DNA of 13,966 nt. Origin: Friedmanniella sp. GTDB lineage: Bacteria > Actinomycetota > Actinomycetes > Propionibacteriales > Propionibacteriaceae. Where the stretch lies: contig JAOPXW010000154.1 in NCBI GenBank assembly GCA_025964935.1, forward strand, positions 1-13,966, in the 5' to 3' direction. Each line of letters opens with the position of its first letter. Position 1 is the first letter of the stretch. Both the position numbers and the translations under genes were made by a program. Below are positions 1 through 10,501 of the stretch, one piece after another. The notes under the pieces were generated by a model. That model was not told where the DNA came from, did not search any database, and worked only from the letters and a program-made list of their open reading frames with translations.

Positions 1-295
1 CGGTCGGGGCGGGTCCGCCGTCGCGGTACAGCGGCTTCGGCGCATCCTCGTCCTCGGCGGCCGCGGCCGCCGAGGCGGGCGCAGCCGAAGTGGGCTCCGA
101 GGGCGCCGACTCCGGCGGCTCGGGCTCGGCGGTGGTCGACTCCGCCGGCCCGGGCTCCACCGCGGTGGGCTCGGCGGGGGTGGGCTCGGCGGGGTCGGGC
201 TCGGCGGGGGTCGGCGCGCCCGGGGTGGGCGGGGCGCTCTGCGGGTCGACGAAGGCGCGCCGGGGCCGATAGGACTCGGACTCCTTGTCGGGCAT
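1..295 (-). CDS. Unidentified protein with Pro/Ala/Glu-rich N-terminus (partial)
   Basis: An open frame reads leftward from an ATG at 293-295 to the window edge with no stop, giving the first 98 residues; the C-terminal part lies outside. It begins MPDKESESYRPRRAF. Residues from about 20 to 70 are a low-complexity run of PAEP-like units rich in Pro, Ala, Glu, Ser and Thr, followed by an Ala-rich stretch, an acidic patch (EDEDA) and PKPLYRDGG. No signal peptide or membrane segment is visible in this part, which looks disordered. The start is supported by AAGGAG at 305-310, nine bases upstream. It is transcribed away from perM, sharing a 132-bp gap. Disordered tails like this are common on actinobacterial membrane or envelope proteins, but nothing visible identifies the family, so I assign no function. 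Confidence 0.72.
   Translation of the reverse strand, partial: MPDKESESYRPRRAFVDPQSAPPTPGAPTPAEPDPAEPTPAEPTAVEPGPAESTTAEPEPPESAPSEPTSAAPASAAAAAEDEDAPKPLYRDGGPAPT
165..209. repeat. Three tandem 15-bp units
   Basis: Three consecutive 15-bp units (165-179, 180-194, 195-209) share the core GGGCTCGGCGGGG and differ only in the first two bases (GT, GT, TC). A degenerate fourth unit follows. On the minus strand each unit encodes five residues of the P-A-E-P-(T/D) repeat in the partial protein. The unit length is a multiple of three, so gain or loss of a unit would keep the frame. Confidence 0.8.
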
Positions 296-362
296 GGTGC
301 GCTGCTCCTTGCGGGGTTCGGGTGAGCCCCGACGGCCGGGCCGTGGGGCAAAGATCTCCCAA

Positions 363-368
363 ACTTTA
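363..368 (-). promoter_or_regulatory. Candidate -10 element for the leftward gene
   Basis: On the minus strand the hexamer reads TAAAGT, a TANNNT-type actinobacterial -10, in an AT-richer island (about 353-369) within very GC-rich sequence. It would give a leader of roughly 60 nt before the start at 295. No good -35 is seen. It could alternatively belong to a promoter for perM on the other strand. Confidence 0.35.
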
Positions 369-391
369 CCCCGAGCGGGCGTGTCCGGGCT

Positions 392-405
392 GCCCGCGCG
401 CGGGC
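392..405. repeat. Perfect 14-bp palindrome upstream of perM
   Basis: GCCCGCGCGCGGGC is its own reverse complement and ends 22 bases before the perM start, in the divergent intergenic region. It could be a dimeric regulator site or an RNA hairpin in a perM leader. In DNA this GC-rich, chance is also a fair explanation. Confidence 0.4.
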
Positions 406-427
406 CCTGGGTGAGCATGGTGGGGAC

Positions 428-1651
428 ATGCCCTCCCTTCTGTCCGCCCGCCGTACCGCGGCCGAGGTGTCTCTGCACGCCACGACGCCGCGCGCCGAGC
501 GACCCTCCGGGGGGCCGCGGCTCGACCTCCCGCTGCCGACCGGCTGGCTGCCCGCCGCGGTCGCAGCCGGTCTGGCCACCGCCGCCCTCGGCTGGTTCGT
601 CTGTGCCGCCCTCAGCGTGCTCGGCTGGCTGGCGGCCGGGGTCGGCACCATCTCCGGACCCCTGACCGTGGGCACCCACCTCTGGCTGCTCGTCAACGGA
701 GTCAGCGCCCGGCTCGGTGTCCTACCCGTCACCCTCGTGCCCTGGGGTGCCACCGTCCTGGTCGCCCTGGCGCTCGGGCGGGGGGCCGCGTACGCCGCCC
801 GCCGGGTCCGTCCCGAGGAGACCACCGGGCCCGGGCTGGTCAGTGTGGTGGTCGCCGCGTCCTACCTGGTCCCGGTGCTGGTCACCGGGGTGCTGGCCGG
901 CGAGCCCTGGCAGGCGCCCGCGCACTGGGCCGCCGTCATCGTGGTGCTGCTCGGCTCGGCCTACCTCGGCGCGGCGCGACCGCTCGGGGCGACTCCCACC
1001 GGCCGTGCACCGGCCTGGCTGCGGCCCGTCCCCCGGGCCGTGCTGGCCGCCCAGCTGACCATGCTGGCCGGCGGCGCGGCGGTGCTGCTGACCGCCCTGC
1101 TGCTGCACCTGAGCCGGGTCGCCGACCTGACCGCAGCCGTCCAGCCGGGCGTGGCCGGCGGGATCGCCCTGCTGCTGGCCCAGCTCGTCCTCGTTCCCAA
1201 CGCGGTGGTCTGGGCCGCCTCGTACGCCCTGGGTCCGGGCTTCACCCTCGGGCTCGGCTCCGTGGTCGCACCGGCGGGCACCGAGCTCGGGGTGCTGCCG
1301 GGGCTGCCGCTGCTCGGCTCGCTGCCGGGCGTCGGCCCGGGCAGCGTCGCCCTGCTGTGGTGGCTCGCGATCGGGGTGCTGGCCGGGGCCGTGGCCGCCT
1401 TCCTGGTCGTCCGGACGCGACCTCAGGCCCGCTTCGACGAGACCGCCCTGGTGGGCGGGGTGACCGGCCTGCTGGCGGGTCTGGTCTTCGTGGCCCTCGC
1501 CTGGGCCACGGGCGGCAGCCTGGGGGCCGGCCGGCTGGTCGACCTGGGTCCGCGGCTGCTGCCGCTGCTGGTGATGGGCTGCGCCACCCTGGGTCTCGCC
1601 GGTGCCGTCACCGGCCTCGCCCTCGGCCTGCTGCGCCGGCACCGCTCCTGA
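428..1651 (+). CDS. perM: Cell division protein PerM homologue (DUF6350 membrane protein)
   Basis: This is a 407-residue polytopic inner-membrane protein of the DUF6350 family. The N-terminal ~38 residues are cytosol-like and basic. Hydrophobic segments follow at about 42-70, 97-123, 137-157, 166-183, 203-228, 241-268, 305-328, 339-361 and 377-402, so roughly nine helices. Residues 266-300 (YALGPGF, then a Gly/Ser-rich stretch, then LGVLPGLPLLG) match the conserved family signature as I know it. In Mycobacterium tuberculosis the homologue Rv0955/PerM lies directly before purN and supports cell division by affecting FtsB stability; the same synteny here strengthens the call. The ATG at 428 has a GGTGGGG Shine-Dalgarno-like stretch ending four bases upstream. 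A 54-bp gap with a hairpin and a purN promoter follows, so perM may not be strictly co-transcribed with purN. The role in this organism is inferred from homology. Confidence 0.85.
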   Translation: MPSLLSARRTAAEVSLHATTPRAERPSGGPRLDLPLPTGWLPAAVAAGLATAALGWFVCAALSVLGWLAAGVGTISGPLTVGTHLWLLVNGVSARLGVLPVTLVPWGATVLVALALGRGAAYAARRVRPEETTGPGLVSVVVAASYLVPVLVTGVLAGEPWQAPAHWAAVIVVLLGSAYLGAARPLGATPTGRAPAWLRPVPRAVLAAQLTMLAGGAAVLLTALLLHLSRVADLTAAVQPGVAGGIALLLAQLVLVPNAVVWAASYALGPGFTLGLGSVVAPAGTELGVLPGLPLLGSLPGVGPGSVALLWWLAIGVLAGAVAAFLVVRTRPQARFDETALVGGVTGLLAGLVFVALAWATGGSLGAGRLVDLGPRLLPLLVMGCATLGLAGAVTGLALGLLRRHRS

Positions 1652-1654
1652 CCG

Positions 1655-1667
1655 CGGCGGGCCGCCG
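1655..1667 (+). terminator. Hairpin just after perM
   Basis: CGGCG and CGCCG form a 5-bp GC stem around a 3-base loop, starting four bases after the perM stop. There is no T-tract, so this would be a weak terminator or 3'-end stabiliser at most. Its position before the purN -10 fits a transcription-unit boundary. Confidence 0.3.
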
Positions 1668-1692
1668 GTTCGGGCCCACGCCGCGCTCTCGA

Positions 1693-1698
1693 TAGGCT
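1693..1698 (+). promoter_or_regulatory. Candidate purN -10 (TAGGCT), leaderless spacing
   Basis: TAGGCT fits the TANNNT -10 pattern and ends seven bases before the purN GTG. Transcription would therefore start at or next to the first base of the start codon. There is no Shine-Dalgarno sequence between them. A poor -35 (TTCGGG, 1669-1674) lies 18 bases upstream. Confidence 0.5.
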
Positions 1699-1705
1699 GC
1701 ACGTC

Positions 1706-2320
1706 GTGTCTGCTCCCGCCCGTCTGGTCGTGCTGGTCTCCGGCACCGGAACCCTGCTGCAGGCCCTGATCGACGCCTGCGCCGATCCGGCGTACGGGGC
1801 CCAGATCGTCGCCGTCGGGGCGGACCGGGCCGGAGTGGGCGGCCTGGTGCGGGCCGAGCGCGCCGGCATACCCACCTTCACCCACGTGCTCGCTCCCGGT
1901 GCGAACCGGGCCGACTGGGACCGCGAGCTCGCCGCCACGGTGGCCGGCTTCGAGCCGGACCTGGTGGTCAGCGCCGGGTTCATGAAGCTGGTCGGGGAGC
2001 ACTTCCTGGCCCGGTTCGGCGGCCGCACGATCAACACCCACCCCGCCCTGCTGCCCTCCTTCCCGGGCATGTACGGCCCCCGGGACGCCCTGGCCTACGG
2101 GGTCAAGGTGACCGGGGCGACCGTCTTCCTCGTCGACGCGGGCGTGGACACCGGCGTCATCCTCGACCAGAGCGCGGTGCCGGTCCTCGAGGACGACACG
2201 GTGGACACCCTGCACGACCGGATCAAGGTCGCCGAGCGCGACCTGCTCGTCAGCATCACCCACCGGCTCGCCACCTGGACCTGGCGCGTCGCCGACAGAA
2301 AGGTCCTGTGGCACCCATGA
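1706..2320 (+). CDS. purN: Phosphoribosylglycinamide formyltransferase (GART)
   Basis: This 204-residue enzyme transfers the formyl group of 10-formyl-THF to GAR, the third step of purine synthesis, in the cytosol. The length is normal for PurN. The phosphate-binding N-terminus reads [13 protein letters not shown] (residues 9-21). The catalytic triad known from the E. coli enzyme is present with the same spacing: N110 and H112 in [13 protein letters not shown], and D148 in [10 protein letters not shown]. The start is a GTG that lacks a Shine-Dalgarno but has a -10-like hexamer at leaderless distance. It fits because the glycine loop sits at the usual distance from the N-terminus. The stop overlaps the purH ATG as ATGA, so the two are probably translationally coupled. 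PurN, PurH and FolD share the formyl-THF cofactor. Confidence 0.95.
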   Translation: MSAPARLVVLVSGTGTLLQALIDACADPAYGAQIVAVGADRAGVGGLVRAERAGIPTFTHVLAPGANRADWDRELAATVAGFEPDLVVSAGFMKLVGEHFLARFGGRTINTHPALLPSFPGMYGPRDALAYGVKVTGATVFLVDAGVDTGVILDQSAVPVLEDDTVDTLHDRIKVAERDLLVSITHRLATWTWRVADRKVLWHP

Positions 2321-3912
2321 GCGCCGACACCCTCCCGAACCAGCCCGATGCCGAGGGCGACCGCCGCCCGATCCGCCGGGCGCTGGTCTCGGTGTACGAC
2401 AAGACCGGCCTGGCCGAGCTCGCCCAGGCCCTGGTCGAGGCCGGCGTCGAGATCGTCTCGACCGGCTCGACGGCCAAGACGATCGCCGGGGCGGGGCTGC
2501 CGGTGACCCAGATCGAGGAGGTCACCGGGTTCCCGGAGTGCCTGGACGGCCGGGTCAAGACCCTGCACCCGAAGGTGCACGCGGGGCTGCTGGCCGACGT
2601 CCGGCTGGCCAGCCACCGCGACCAGATCAGCGAGCTCGGCGTCCGCGCCTTCGAGCTGCTGATCAGCAACCTGTACCCCTTCACCGCCACGGTCACCTCC
2701 GGGGCGAGCGTGGAGGAGTGCATCGAGCAGATCGACATCGGTGGACCGTCGATGGTGCGGGGGGCGGCCAAGAACCACGCGAACGTCGCCGTGGTGACCT
2801 CCCCGACCCAGTACGGGCTCCTGCACGACGCCCTGCGGGCCGGTGGCTTCACCCTGGCCGAGCGGAAGGCGCTGGCCGCGGCCGCGTACATCCACACCGC
2901 GACCTACGACGTGCACGTGGCCAGCTGGATGGGCTCGGTGGTGACCGACACCAGCGACGGCACCGGCTTCCCGGGCTGGGTGGGGGCGACCTGGGAGCGC
3001 TCGGCGGTCCTGCGCTACGGGGAGAACCCGCATCAGAAGGCCGCCCTCTACCGCAACGGCTTCGGCCCCGGCGGTCTGGCCGCGGCCCACCAGGTGCACG
3101 GCAAGGAGATGTCCTACAACAACTACGTGGACGCCGACGCCGCGCGGCGGGCCGCCGGTGACTTCGACGAGCCCGCGGTGGCCATCATCAAGCACGCGAA
3201 CCCGTGCGGCATCGCCGTCGGGGCCGACATCGCCGAGGCCCACCGGCTGGCCCACGCCTGCGACCCGGTGTCGGCCTTCGGCGGCGTCATCGCGGCCAAC
3301 CGCCCGGTGAGTGTCGCGATGGCCCGGCAGGTCGCCGAGGTCTTCACCGAGGTCATCCTGGCCCCGGCGTACGAGGACGGCGCGCTGGAGGTCCTCACCG
3401 CCAAGAAGAACATCCGGGTGCTGGTCGTCGAGCCGCACGAGCGCGGCGGGGTCGAGACCCGGGCCATCTCGGGCGGGCTGCTGATGCAGACGGTGGACGT
3501 GGCCGACGCCGAGCACGACCGGGCCTCCTCCTGGACCCTGGCCGCCGGTGAGCCGGCCACCGCCGAGCAGCTGGCGGACCTGGAGTTCGCCTGGGCCGCG
3601 GTCCGCGCGGTCAAGTCCAACGCGATCCTGCTCGCCCACGGCGGGGCCTCGGTCGGGGTCGGGATGGGCCAGGTCAACCGGGTCGACTCGGCGCGGCTGG
3701 CGGTCGAGCGGGCCGGGGACCGGGCCGCGGGCTCGGTGGCCGCCTCGGACGCGTTCTTCCCCTTCGCCGACGGCCTGCAGATCCTGCTGGACGCCGGGGT
3801 CAGCGCGGTCGTCCAGCCCGGCGGGTCCGTCCGGGACGCCGAGGTGGTCGAGGCCGCCACCGCGGCCGGGGTCACCATGTACGTCACCGGGGCCCGGCAC
3901 TTCTTCCACTGA
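2317..3912 (+). CDS. purH: Bifunctional AICAR formyltransferase / IMP cyclohydrolase
   Basis: This cytosolic enzyme of 531 residues catalyses the last two steps of IMP synthesis: formylation of AICAR with 10-formyl-THF, then ring closure. The N-terminal IMP cyclohydrolase domain (about 20-215) has the MGS-like fold start [10 protein letters not shown], the STGST phosphate loop and KTLHPK (81-86). The C-terminal AICAR transformylase domain carries RYGENPHQK (from 233), KHANPCG (292-298, the catalytic Lys-His), DPVSAFGG and [10 protein letters not shown]. Both domains look complete. I chose ATG 2317 because it overlaps the purN stop as ATGA. An in-frame GTG at 2308 would add three residues and sits closer to the AAAGG at 2299-2303, so it remains possible. 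An 88-bp gap separates it from folD. Confidence 0.95.
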   Translation: MSADTLPNQPDAEGDRRPIRRALVSVYDKTGLAELAQALVEAGVEIVSTGSTAKTIAGAGLPVTQIEEVTGFPECLDGRVKTLHPKVHAGLLADVRLASHRDQISELGVRAFELLISNLYPFTATVTSGASVEECIEQIDIGGPSMVRGAAKNHANVAVVTSPTQYGLLHDALRAGGFTLAERKALAAAAYIHTATYDVHVASWMGSVVTDTSDGTGFPGWVGATWERSAVLRYGENPHQKAALYRNGFGPGGLAAAHQVHGKEMSYNNYVDADAARRAAGDFDEPAVAIIKHANPCGIAVGADIAEAHRLAHACDPVSAFGGVIAANRPVSVAMARQVAEVFTEVILAPAYEDGALEVLTAKKNIRVLVVEPHERGGVETRAISGGLLMQTVDVADAEHDRASSWTLAAGEPATAEQLADLEFAWAAVRAVKSNAILLAHGGASVGVGMGQVNRVDSARLAVERAGDRAAGSVAASDAFFPFADGLQILLDAGVSAVVQPGGSVRDAEVVEAATAAGVTMYVTGARHFFH

Positions 3913-4000
3913 CCACCCAGACCCGTGCCCCGCGCGGCCCGACCGTCCCGCCTCCGGCGGTCCGGTGGGTCGCCGGGAACCGGAGACAGCGAGAACACCG

Positions 4001-4855
4001 ATGAGCGCACAGATCCTCGACGGCAAGGCCACCGCGGCCCAGATCAAGGCCGAGCTGACCCAGCGGGTGGCGGCCCTCGCCCGGCTCGGCGTGGTGCCGG
4101 GGCTCGGCACGGTCCTGGTCGGGAACGACCCGGGCAGCCACGCCTACGTCCGGGGCAAGCACCGCGACTGCGCCCAGGTCGGCATCGCCTCCCTCCAGGT
4201 GGAGCTGCCCGCGTCCACCTCGCCGGCCGAGCTGGAGGCCCGGCTGCAGGAGCTGAACGCGGACCCGACCTGCACCGGCTACATCGTGCAGCTGCCGCTG
4301 CCCGCGGGCCTGGACGACAACTGGGCCCTCGAGCTGGTCGACCCCGACAAGGACGCCGACGGGCTGCACCCGATCAACCTGGGCCGGCTCGTGCTGGGGG
4401 AGCCGGCCCCGCTGCCCTGCACCCCGCGTGGGGTGGTGGAGCTGCTCCGCCGGCACGGGGTGGCGCTGGCCGGCGCCGAGGTCTGCATCGTGGGGCGCGG
4501 GACGACGGTGGGCCGACCTCTCGGCCTGCTGCTCACCCGCAAGAGCGAGAACGCCACGGTCACCCTGTGCCACACCGGCACCGTCGACGTGGCCGAACAC
4601 ACCCGGCGGGCCGACATCGTCATCGCCGCGGCCGGCCGGCCCGGCCTGGTCACCGCCGACATGGTCAAGCCGGGTGCGGTGGTGGTCGACGTCGGCATCA
4701 CCCGGACCGAGCAGGGCCTGGTCGGCGACGTGCACCCCGGCGTGCACGAGGTCGCCAGCTGGGTCGCGCCGATGCCCGGCGGCGTCGGGCCGATGACGCG
4801 CGCCATGCTGCTGAGCAACGTGGTGGAGCGCGCCGAGCGCCTGGCCGCGGGCTGA
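4001..4855 (+). CDS. folD: Bifunctional methylene-THF dehydrogenase / methenyl-THF cyclohydrolase
   Basis: FolD (284 residues, typical length) interconverts 5,10-methylene-THF and 10-formyl-THF in the cytosol, usually with NADP. It supplies the formyl donor used by the purN and purH products encoded just upstream. Visible motifs in order are YVRGKHRDC (Y-x3-K catalytic pair), [23 protein letters not shown], the Rossmann loop [16 protein letters not shown] and [10 protein letters not shown] near the C-terminus. All expected active-site segments are present. The ATG has only a weak GAGA six bases upstream. The DUF3017 gene begins two bases after the stop, so they are almost surely co-transcribed. 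The upstream 88 bases (3913-4000) hold only weak hairpins (for example CCGCC/GGCGG at 3948-3960) and no clear promoter, which suggests read-through from purH. Confidence 0.95.
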   Translation: MSAQILDGKATAAQIKAELTQRVAALARLGVVPGLGTVLVGNDPGSHAYVRGKHRDCAQVGIASLQVELPASTSPAELEARLQELNADPTCTGYIVQLPLPAGLDDNWALELVDPDKDADGLHPINLGRLVLGEPAPLPCTPRGVVELLRRHGVALAGAEVCIVGRGTTVGRPLGLLLTRKSENATVTLCHTGTVDVAEHTRRADIVIAAAGRPGLVTADMVKPGAVVVDVGITRTEQGLVGDVHPGVHEVASWVAPMPGGVGPMTRAMLLSNVVERAERLAAG

Positions 4856-4857
4856 GG

Positions 4858-5154
4858 GTGGTCCGCTCCGAGCGGGTCACGGCCCCCCCGGCGGCCCGAC
4901 GCTGGCCCTTGGCCGTGGTCGTGGCCGGGGCGCTGGTCGGCCTGCTGCTGGCCGTGCTCGGCCAGCAGACGTGGCGGCTCGGCTGCCTGCTGGTGGGGAC
5001 GACGCTGGTCGGGGGCGCGGTGCTGCGGCTGCTGCTGTCCGACCGCGGCGCCGGCCTGCTCCGGGTGCGGACCAAGGCCTTCGACGTCGCCGCCCTGCTG
5101 CTGGCGGGGCTGGCCATCGTGGCGCTGGCCGTCGTGGTGCCCGGACACAAGTGA
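4858..5154 (+). CDS. DUF3017 small membrane protein
   Basis: This is a 98-residue protein of unknown function. A short basic N-terminus (MVRSERVTAPPAARRW) is followed by three hydrophobic segments at about 17-35, 40-60 and 75-95, with a charged linker SDRGAGLLRVRTKAFD before the last. Size, three-helix pattern, the RTKAFD-type linker and position immediately after folD match the actinobacterial DUF3017 family, which is typically found in this place. The GTG at 4858 lies two bases beyond the folD stop with no separate Shine-Dalgarno, so translation probably depends on folD (coupling). It ends the plus-strand purine/folate block; the next gene is convergent. The function is unknown. The location alone does not make it a folate protein. 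Confidence 0.85.
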   Translation: MVRSERVTAPPAARRWPLAVVVAGALVGLLLAVLGQQTWRLGCLLVGTTLVGGAVLRLLLSDRGAGLLRVRTKAFDVAALLLAGLAIVALAVVVPGHK

Positions 5155-5162
5155 CCGACCCG

Positions 5163-5176
5163 GGGGCAGGCGCCCC
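5163..5176. terminator. Hairpin in convergent gap
   Basis: GGGGC-AGGC-GCCCC forms a 5-bp GC stem with a 4-base loop; a flanking CCC (5159-5161) and GGG (5179-5181) could extend it past a bulge. It sits in the 39-bp gap between two converging genes, where a two-way terminator is expected. No T-tract follows on either strand. Confidence 0.4.
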
Positions 5177-5193
5177 GCGGGCTCGGTTGCGGC

Positions 5194-5685
5194 CTAGTAC
5201 TGGCTGAAACCCACCAGGGCGACGCTGAGCACGATGACCCCCAGGATCGAGAGCACGGTCAGCAGCGTGACGATGATGCCGAGGATGCGGCCGACCACGA
5301 TGGACTGCTCGTTGCTGTAGTGCACCCCGGTCTCCCTGATCTCGCGCAGCGCCCGGCTGCCCATCACCCAGGCGATGACCGCGGTCACGGCGGTGAAGAA
5401 GCCGAGGATCCCCAGCACCAGGATCAGGGTGCCCTGCGGGTGCTCCGGCAGCCCCTGCGCGTACGGGGTGCCGCCGTACCCCGCCGAGGTCATGTCCTGC
5501 TGCGGGTAGCCCTGCTGCGGGTAGGGACCCGGCTGGGGGTAGCCCGGCTGCACGTAGGGCGGCTGCTGGTACCCCGAGGCGCCCGGCGGCTGCTGACCGG
5601 CGGGGCCGCCCGCCGGCTGGCCGTACGGGGAGCCGTACGGGTCGTGGGCGGGCCGCTCGTCGGCCGGCGGGTACTGGTCGCTCAT
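5194..5685 (-). CDS. DUF4190-type membrane protein with Pro/Gln/Tyr/Gly-rich N-terminus
   Basis: This is a 163-residue protein. Residues 1-82 are a disordered cytosol-like region rich in Pro, Gln, Gly and Tyr, with repeated motifs such as PGYPQPG and QQGYPQQ. Two transmembrane helices follow, about 86-109 and 132-158, joined by the loop GSRALREIRETG. That loop, with an ALREI(R)xTG core between two helices, is the hallmark of DUF4190-like proteins, which are widespread in actinomycetes and of unknown role. The start ATG (5683-5685) has GAGGA five bases upstream; longer in-frame readings start inside mdh and are rejected. It follows mdh by 26 bases on the same strand, so it is likely the last gene of that operon. 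No enzymatic motif is seen. Confidence 0.8.
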   Translation of the reverse strand: MSDQYPPADERPAHDPYGSPYGQPAGGPAGQQPPGASGYQQPPYVQPGYPQPGPYPQQGYPQQDMTSAGYGGTPYAQGLPEHPQGTLILVLGILGFFTAVTAVIAWVMGSRALREIRETGVHYSNEQSIVVGRILGIIVTLLTVLSILGVIVLSVALVGFSQY

Positions 5686-5711
5686 CTCAGTCCTCGGTGG
5701 GGGTGGAGGGG

Positions 5712-9041
<3,330 letters not shown>

Positions 9042-9045
9042 CTAG

Positions 9046-9051
9046 ACGTTA
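9046..9051 (-). promoter_or_regulatory. Candidate icd -10 (TAACGT), leaderless spacing
   Basis: On the minus strand TAACGT is followed by seven bases (CTAGGGC) and then the icd GTG. This matches the spacing at purN exactly and would put +1 on the start codon. The -35 region shows no recognisable hexamer. Confidence 0.5.
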
Positions 9052-9090
9052 TCGTGTCCGGCTTCGCGGTCTGCCCGGGTCCCCGGTCGG

Positions 9091-10407
9091 TCAGAGCGAG
9101 CCGGCGCGGCCGATCTGGACGACCTTCCAGCCGGCGTTGCGCCAGCTGGCGGCCTGCAGCTTGAGCCGGCCGTCGATGATGACCTTCTTCTTGACCAGCT
9201 GACCCAGCCGCTCCGGGTCGAGCTGACGGAACTCGGGCCACTCGGTCAGGTGCAGCACGATGTCGGCCCCGAGCAGGGCCTGCTCGACGCTCGCCACCTG
9301 GGTGAAGCCCTCCCGGGGGGGCAGCCGGGCCTGCGGGTCGTAGATCCGGACGTCGGCCCCGCTCTCGTGCAGCCGGTCGGCCACCGTGAGGGCGGGGGAG
9401 TTGCGGGTGTCGTCGGTGCCCGGCTTGAAGGCCGCCCCCAGCACCGCGATCCGCTTGCCGCTCACATCTCCGCTGGCCTGGGCGATGGCCAGCTCGGCCA
9501 GCTCGATCCGCTGGCCGTCGTTGATGGCCTCGACGGAGCGGATGAAGTCACTCAGCACCGTGACCCCGAGCTCCTCGGCCCGGAAGGCCAGCGCCTTGAT
9601 GTCCTTGGGCAGGCAGCCGCCGCCGAAGCCCAGCCCGGCGTTCAGGAACTCGCGCCCGATCCGCTTGTCGAAGCCGATGGCGTCGGCGAGCAGGGTGACG
9701 TCGCCTCCGGCGGCCTGGCACATCTGGGACATGGCGTTGATGAAGCTGATCTTGGTGGCCAGGAAGGCGTTGGCCGCGACCTTGATCAGCTCGGCGGTGG
9801 CGATGTCGCACTCCACCAGCGGCGTCCGGTCCGACAGCGGGATCGAGTAGATCTCGTGCAGCACCTCCAGCGCGTGTGCGGAGTGGGTCCCGAAGACCAG
9901 CCGGTCGGGGCGCAGGGTGTCCTCCACCGCGTACGCCTCCCGCAGGAACTCCGGGTTCCAGGCGACCTCGACCGCGTCACCGGCCGGGGCGAGCCGGCGG
10001 ATGCGCTCCTCCAGCGCCAGCGCGGTCCCAACCGGGACCGTCGACTTGCCCACCACCAGGCAGGGCTCGTGCAGCAGCGGGGCCAGGCGGTCGATGGCGG
10101 CGTGCAGCTGGCTCAGGTCGGCCGCACCGCCGGGCCCCGACGGTGTCCCCAGGGCCAGGAAGTGCACGTCGGCCCAGTCCGCGATCTCGGTGTAGTCGGT
10201 CGTGAAGCGGAGCCGGCCGGTGGCCGTGTGCTTGGCCAGCAGCGGCTCCAGCCCGACCTCGAAGATGTGGGACTCCCCGGCGTTCAGCGTCTTGACGCGG
10301 TCGGCATCAATATCCACCCCGATGACGTGATGACCGAACTCAGCCATGCCCGCGGCATGGGTGGCGCCCAGGTAGTTGGTGCCGATCACACTCATTCTTA
10401 GAGTCAC
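9091..10407 (-). CDS. ugd: UDP-glucose 6-dehydrogenase
   Basis: This 438-residue member of the UDP-glucose/GDP-mannose dehydrogenase family oxidises UDP-glucose to UDP-glucuronate with two NAD, feeding cell-wall or exopolysaccharide synthesis. The N-terminal NAD domain has VIGTNYLGATHA (7-18) and D32 in IGVDID. GKSTVPVG (120-127) and NPEFLREA (151-158) follow. K209 and N213 lie in ELIKVAANAFLATK, and the catalytic cysteine is C265 in GGGCLPKD. The C-terminal UDP-binding domain carries AFKPGTDDTRNSP. The Rossmann loop is unusual: the second glycine of GxGxxG is Asn. I chose GTG 10405-10407. ATG at 10395 would remove four residues, and longer readings start inside the acetyltransferase gene. 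A -10-like GAAAAT ends six bases before the GTG. No glycosyltransferase lies in the window, so the end product is unknown; a related sugar-nucleotide dehydrogenase specificity cannot be excluded. Confidence 0.9.
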   Translation of the reverse strand: MTLRMSVIGTNYLGATHAAGMAEFGHHVIGVDIDADRVKTLNAGESHIFEVGLEPLLAKHTATGRLRFTTDYTEIADWADVHFLALGTPSGPGGAADLSQLHAAIDRLAPLLHEPCLVVGKSTVPVGTALALEERIRRLAPAGDAVEVAWNPEFLREAYAVEDTLRPDRLVFGTHSAHALEVLHEIYSIPLSDRTPLVECDIATAELIKVAANAFLATKISFINAMSQMCQAAGGDVTLLADAIGFDKRIGREFLNAGLGFGGGCLPKDIKALAFRAEELGVTVLSDFIRSVEAINDGQRIELAELAIAQASGDVSGKRIAVLGAAFKPGTDDTRNSPALTVADRLHESGADVRIYDPQARLPPREGFTQVASVEQALLGADIVLHLTEWPEFRQLDPERLGQLVKKKVIIDGRLKLQAASWRNAGWKVVQIGRAGSL

Positions 10408-10413
10408 GTCCCG

Positions 10414-10419
10414 ATTTTC
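10414..10419 (-). promoter_or_regulatory. Candidate ugd -10 (GAAAAT), leaderless spacing
   Basis: On the minus strand GAAAAT matches TATAAT at four of six positions, including the key second A and last T. It ends six bases before the ugd GTG, in a short AT-rich island of otherwise GC-rich sequence. It is the weakest of the five start-proximal -10 candidates, with no -35 visible. Confidence 0.35.
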
Positions 10420-10501
10420 GCACGGGGGGTGAAGCCCGGTGGGGGACGTGGGAAAGCGACGCGCGACCGACCCTGTGATGCGGGCCACCCTGCCCGGGGG
10501 C

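Noticed and set aside
90..272. Small Gly/Ser/Ala-rich plus-strand frame
   Set aside because: It is a shadow of the tandem repeat in the minus-strand gene, whose start has a strong AAGGAG ribosome site.
722..2314. 530-codon open frame on the minus strand
   Set aside because: It overlaps perM and purN on the opposite strand and shows only low-complexity Gly/Gln/His/Arg sequence.
3913..4000. Possible riboswitch or promoter between purH and folD
   Set aside because: Only short competing GC stems are present. No conserved folate- or purine-riboswitch core and no TANNNT element at a useful position were seen.
2095..4110. 671-codon open frame on the minus strand
   Set aside because: It runs opposite purN/purH, whose catalytic residues are intact. 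The composition is typical of antisense frames in high-GC DNA.
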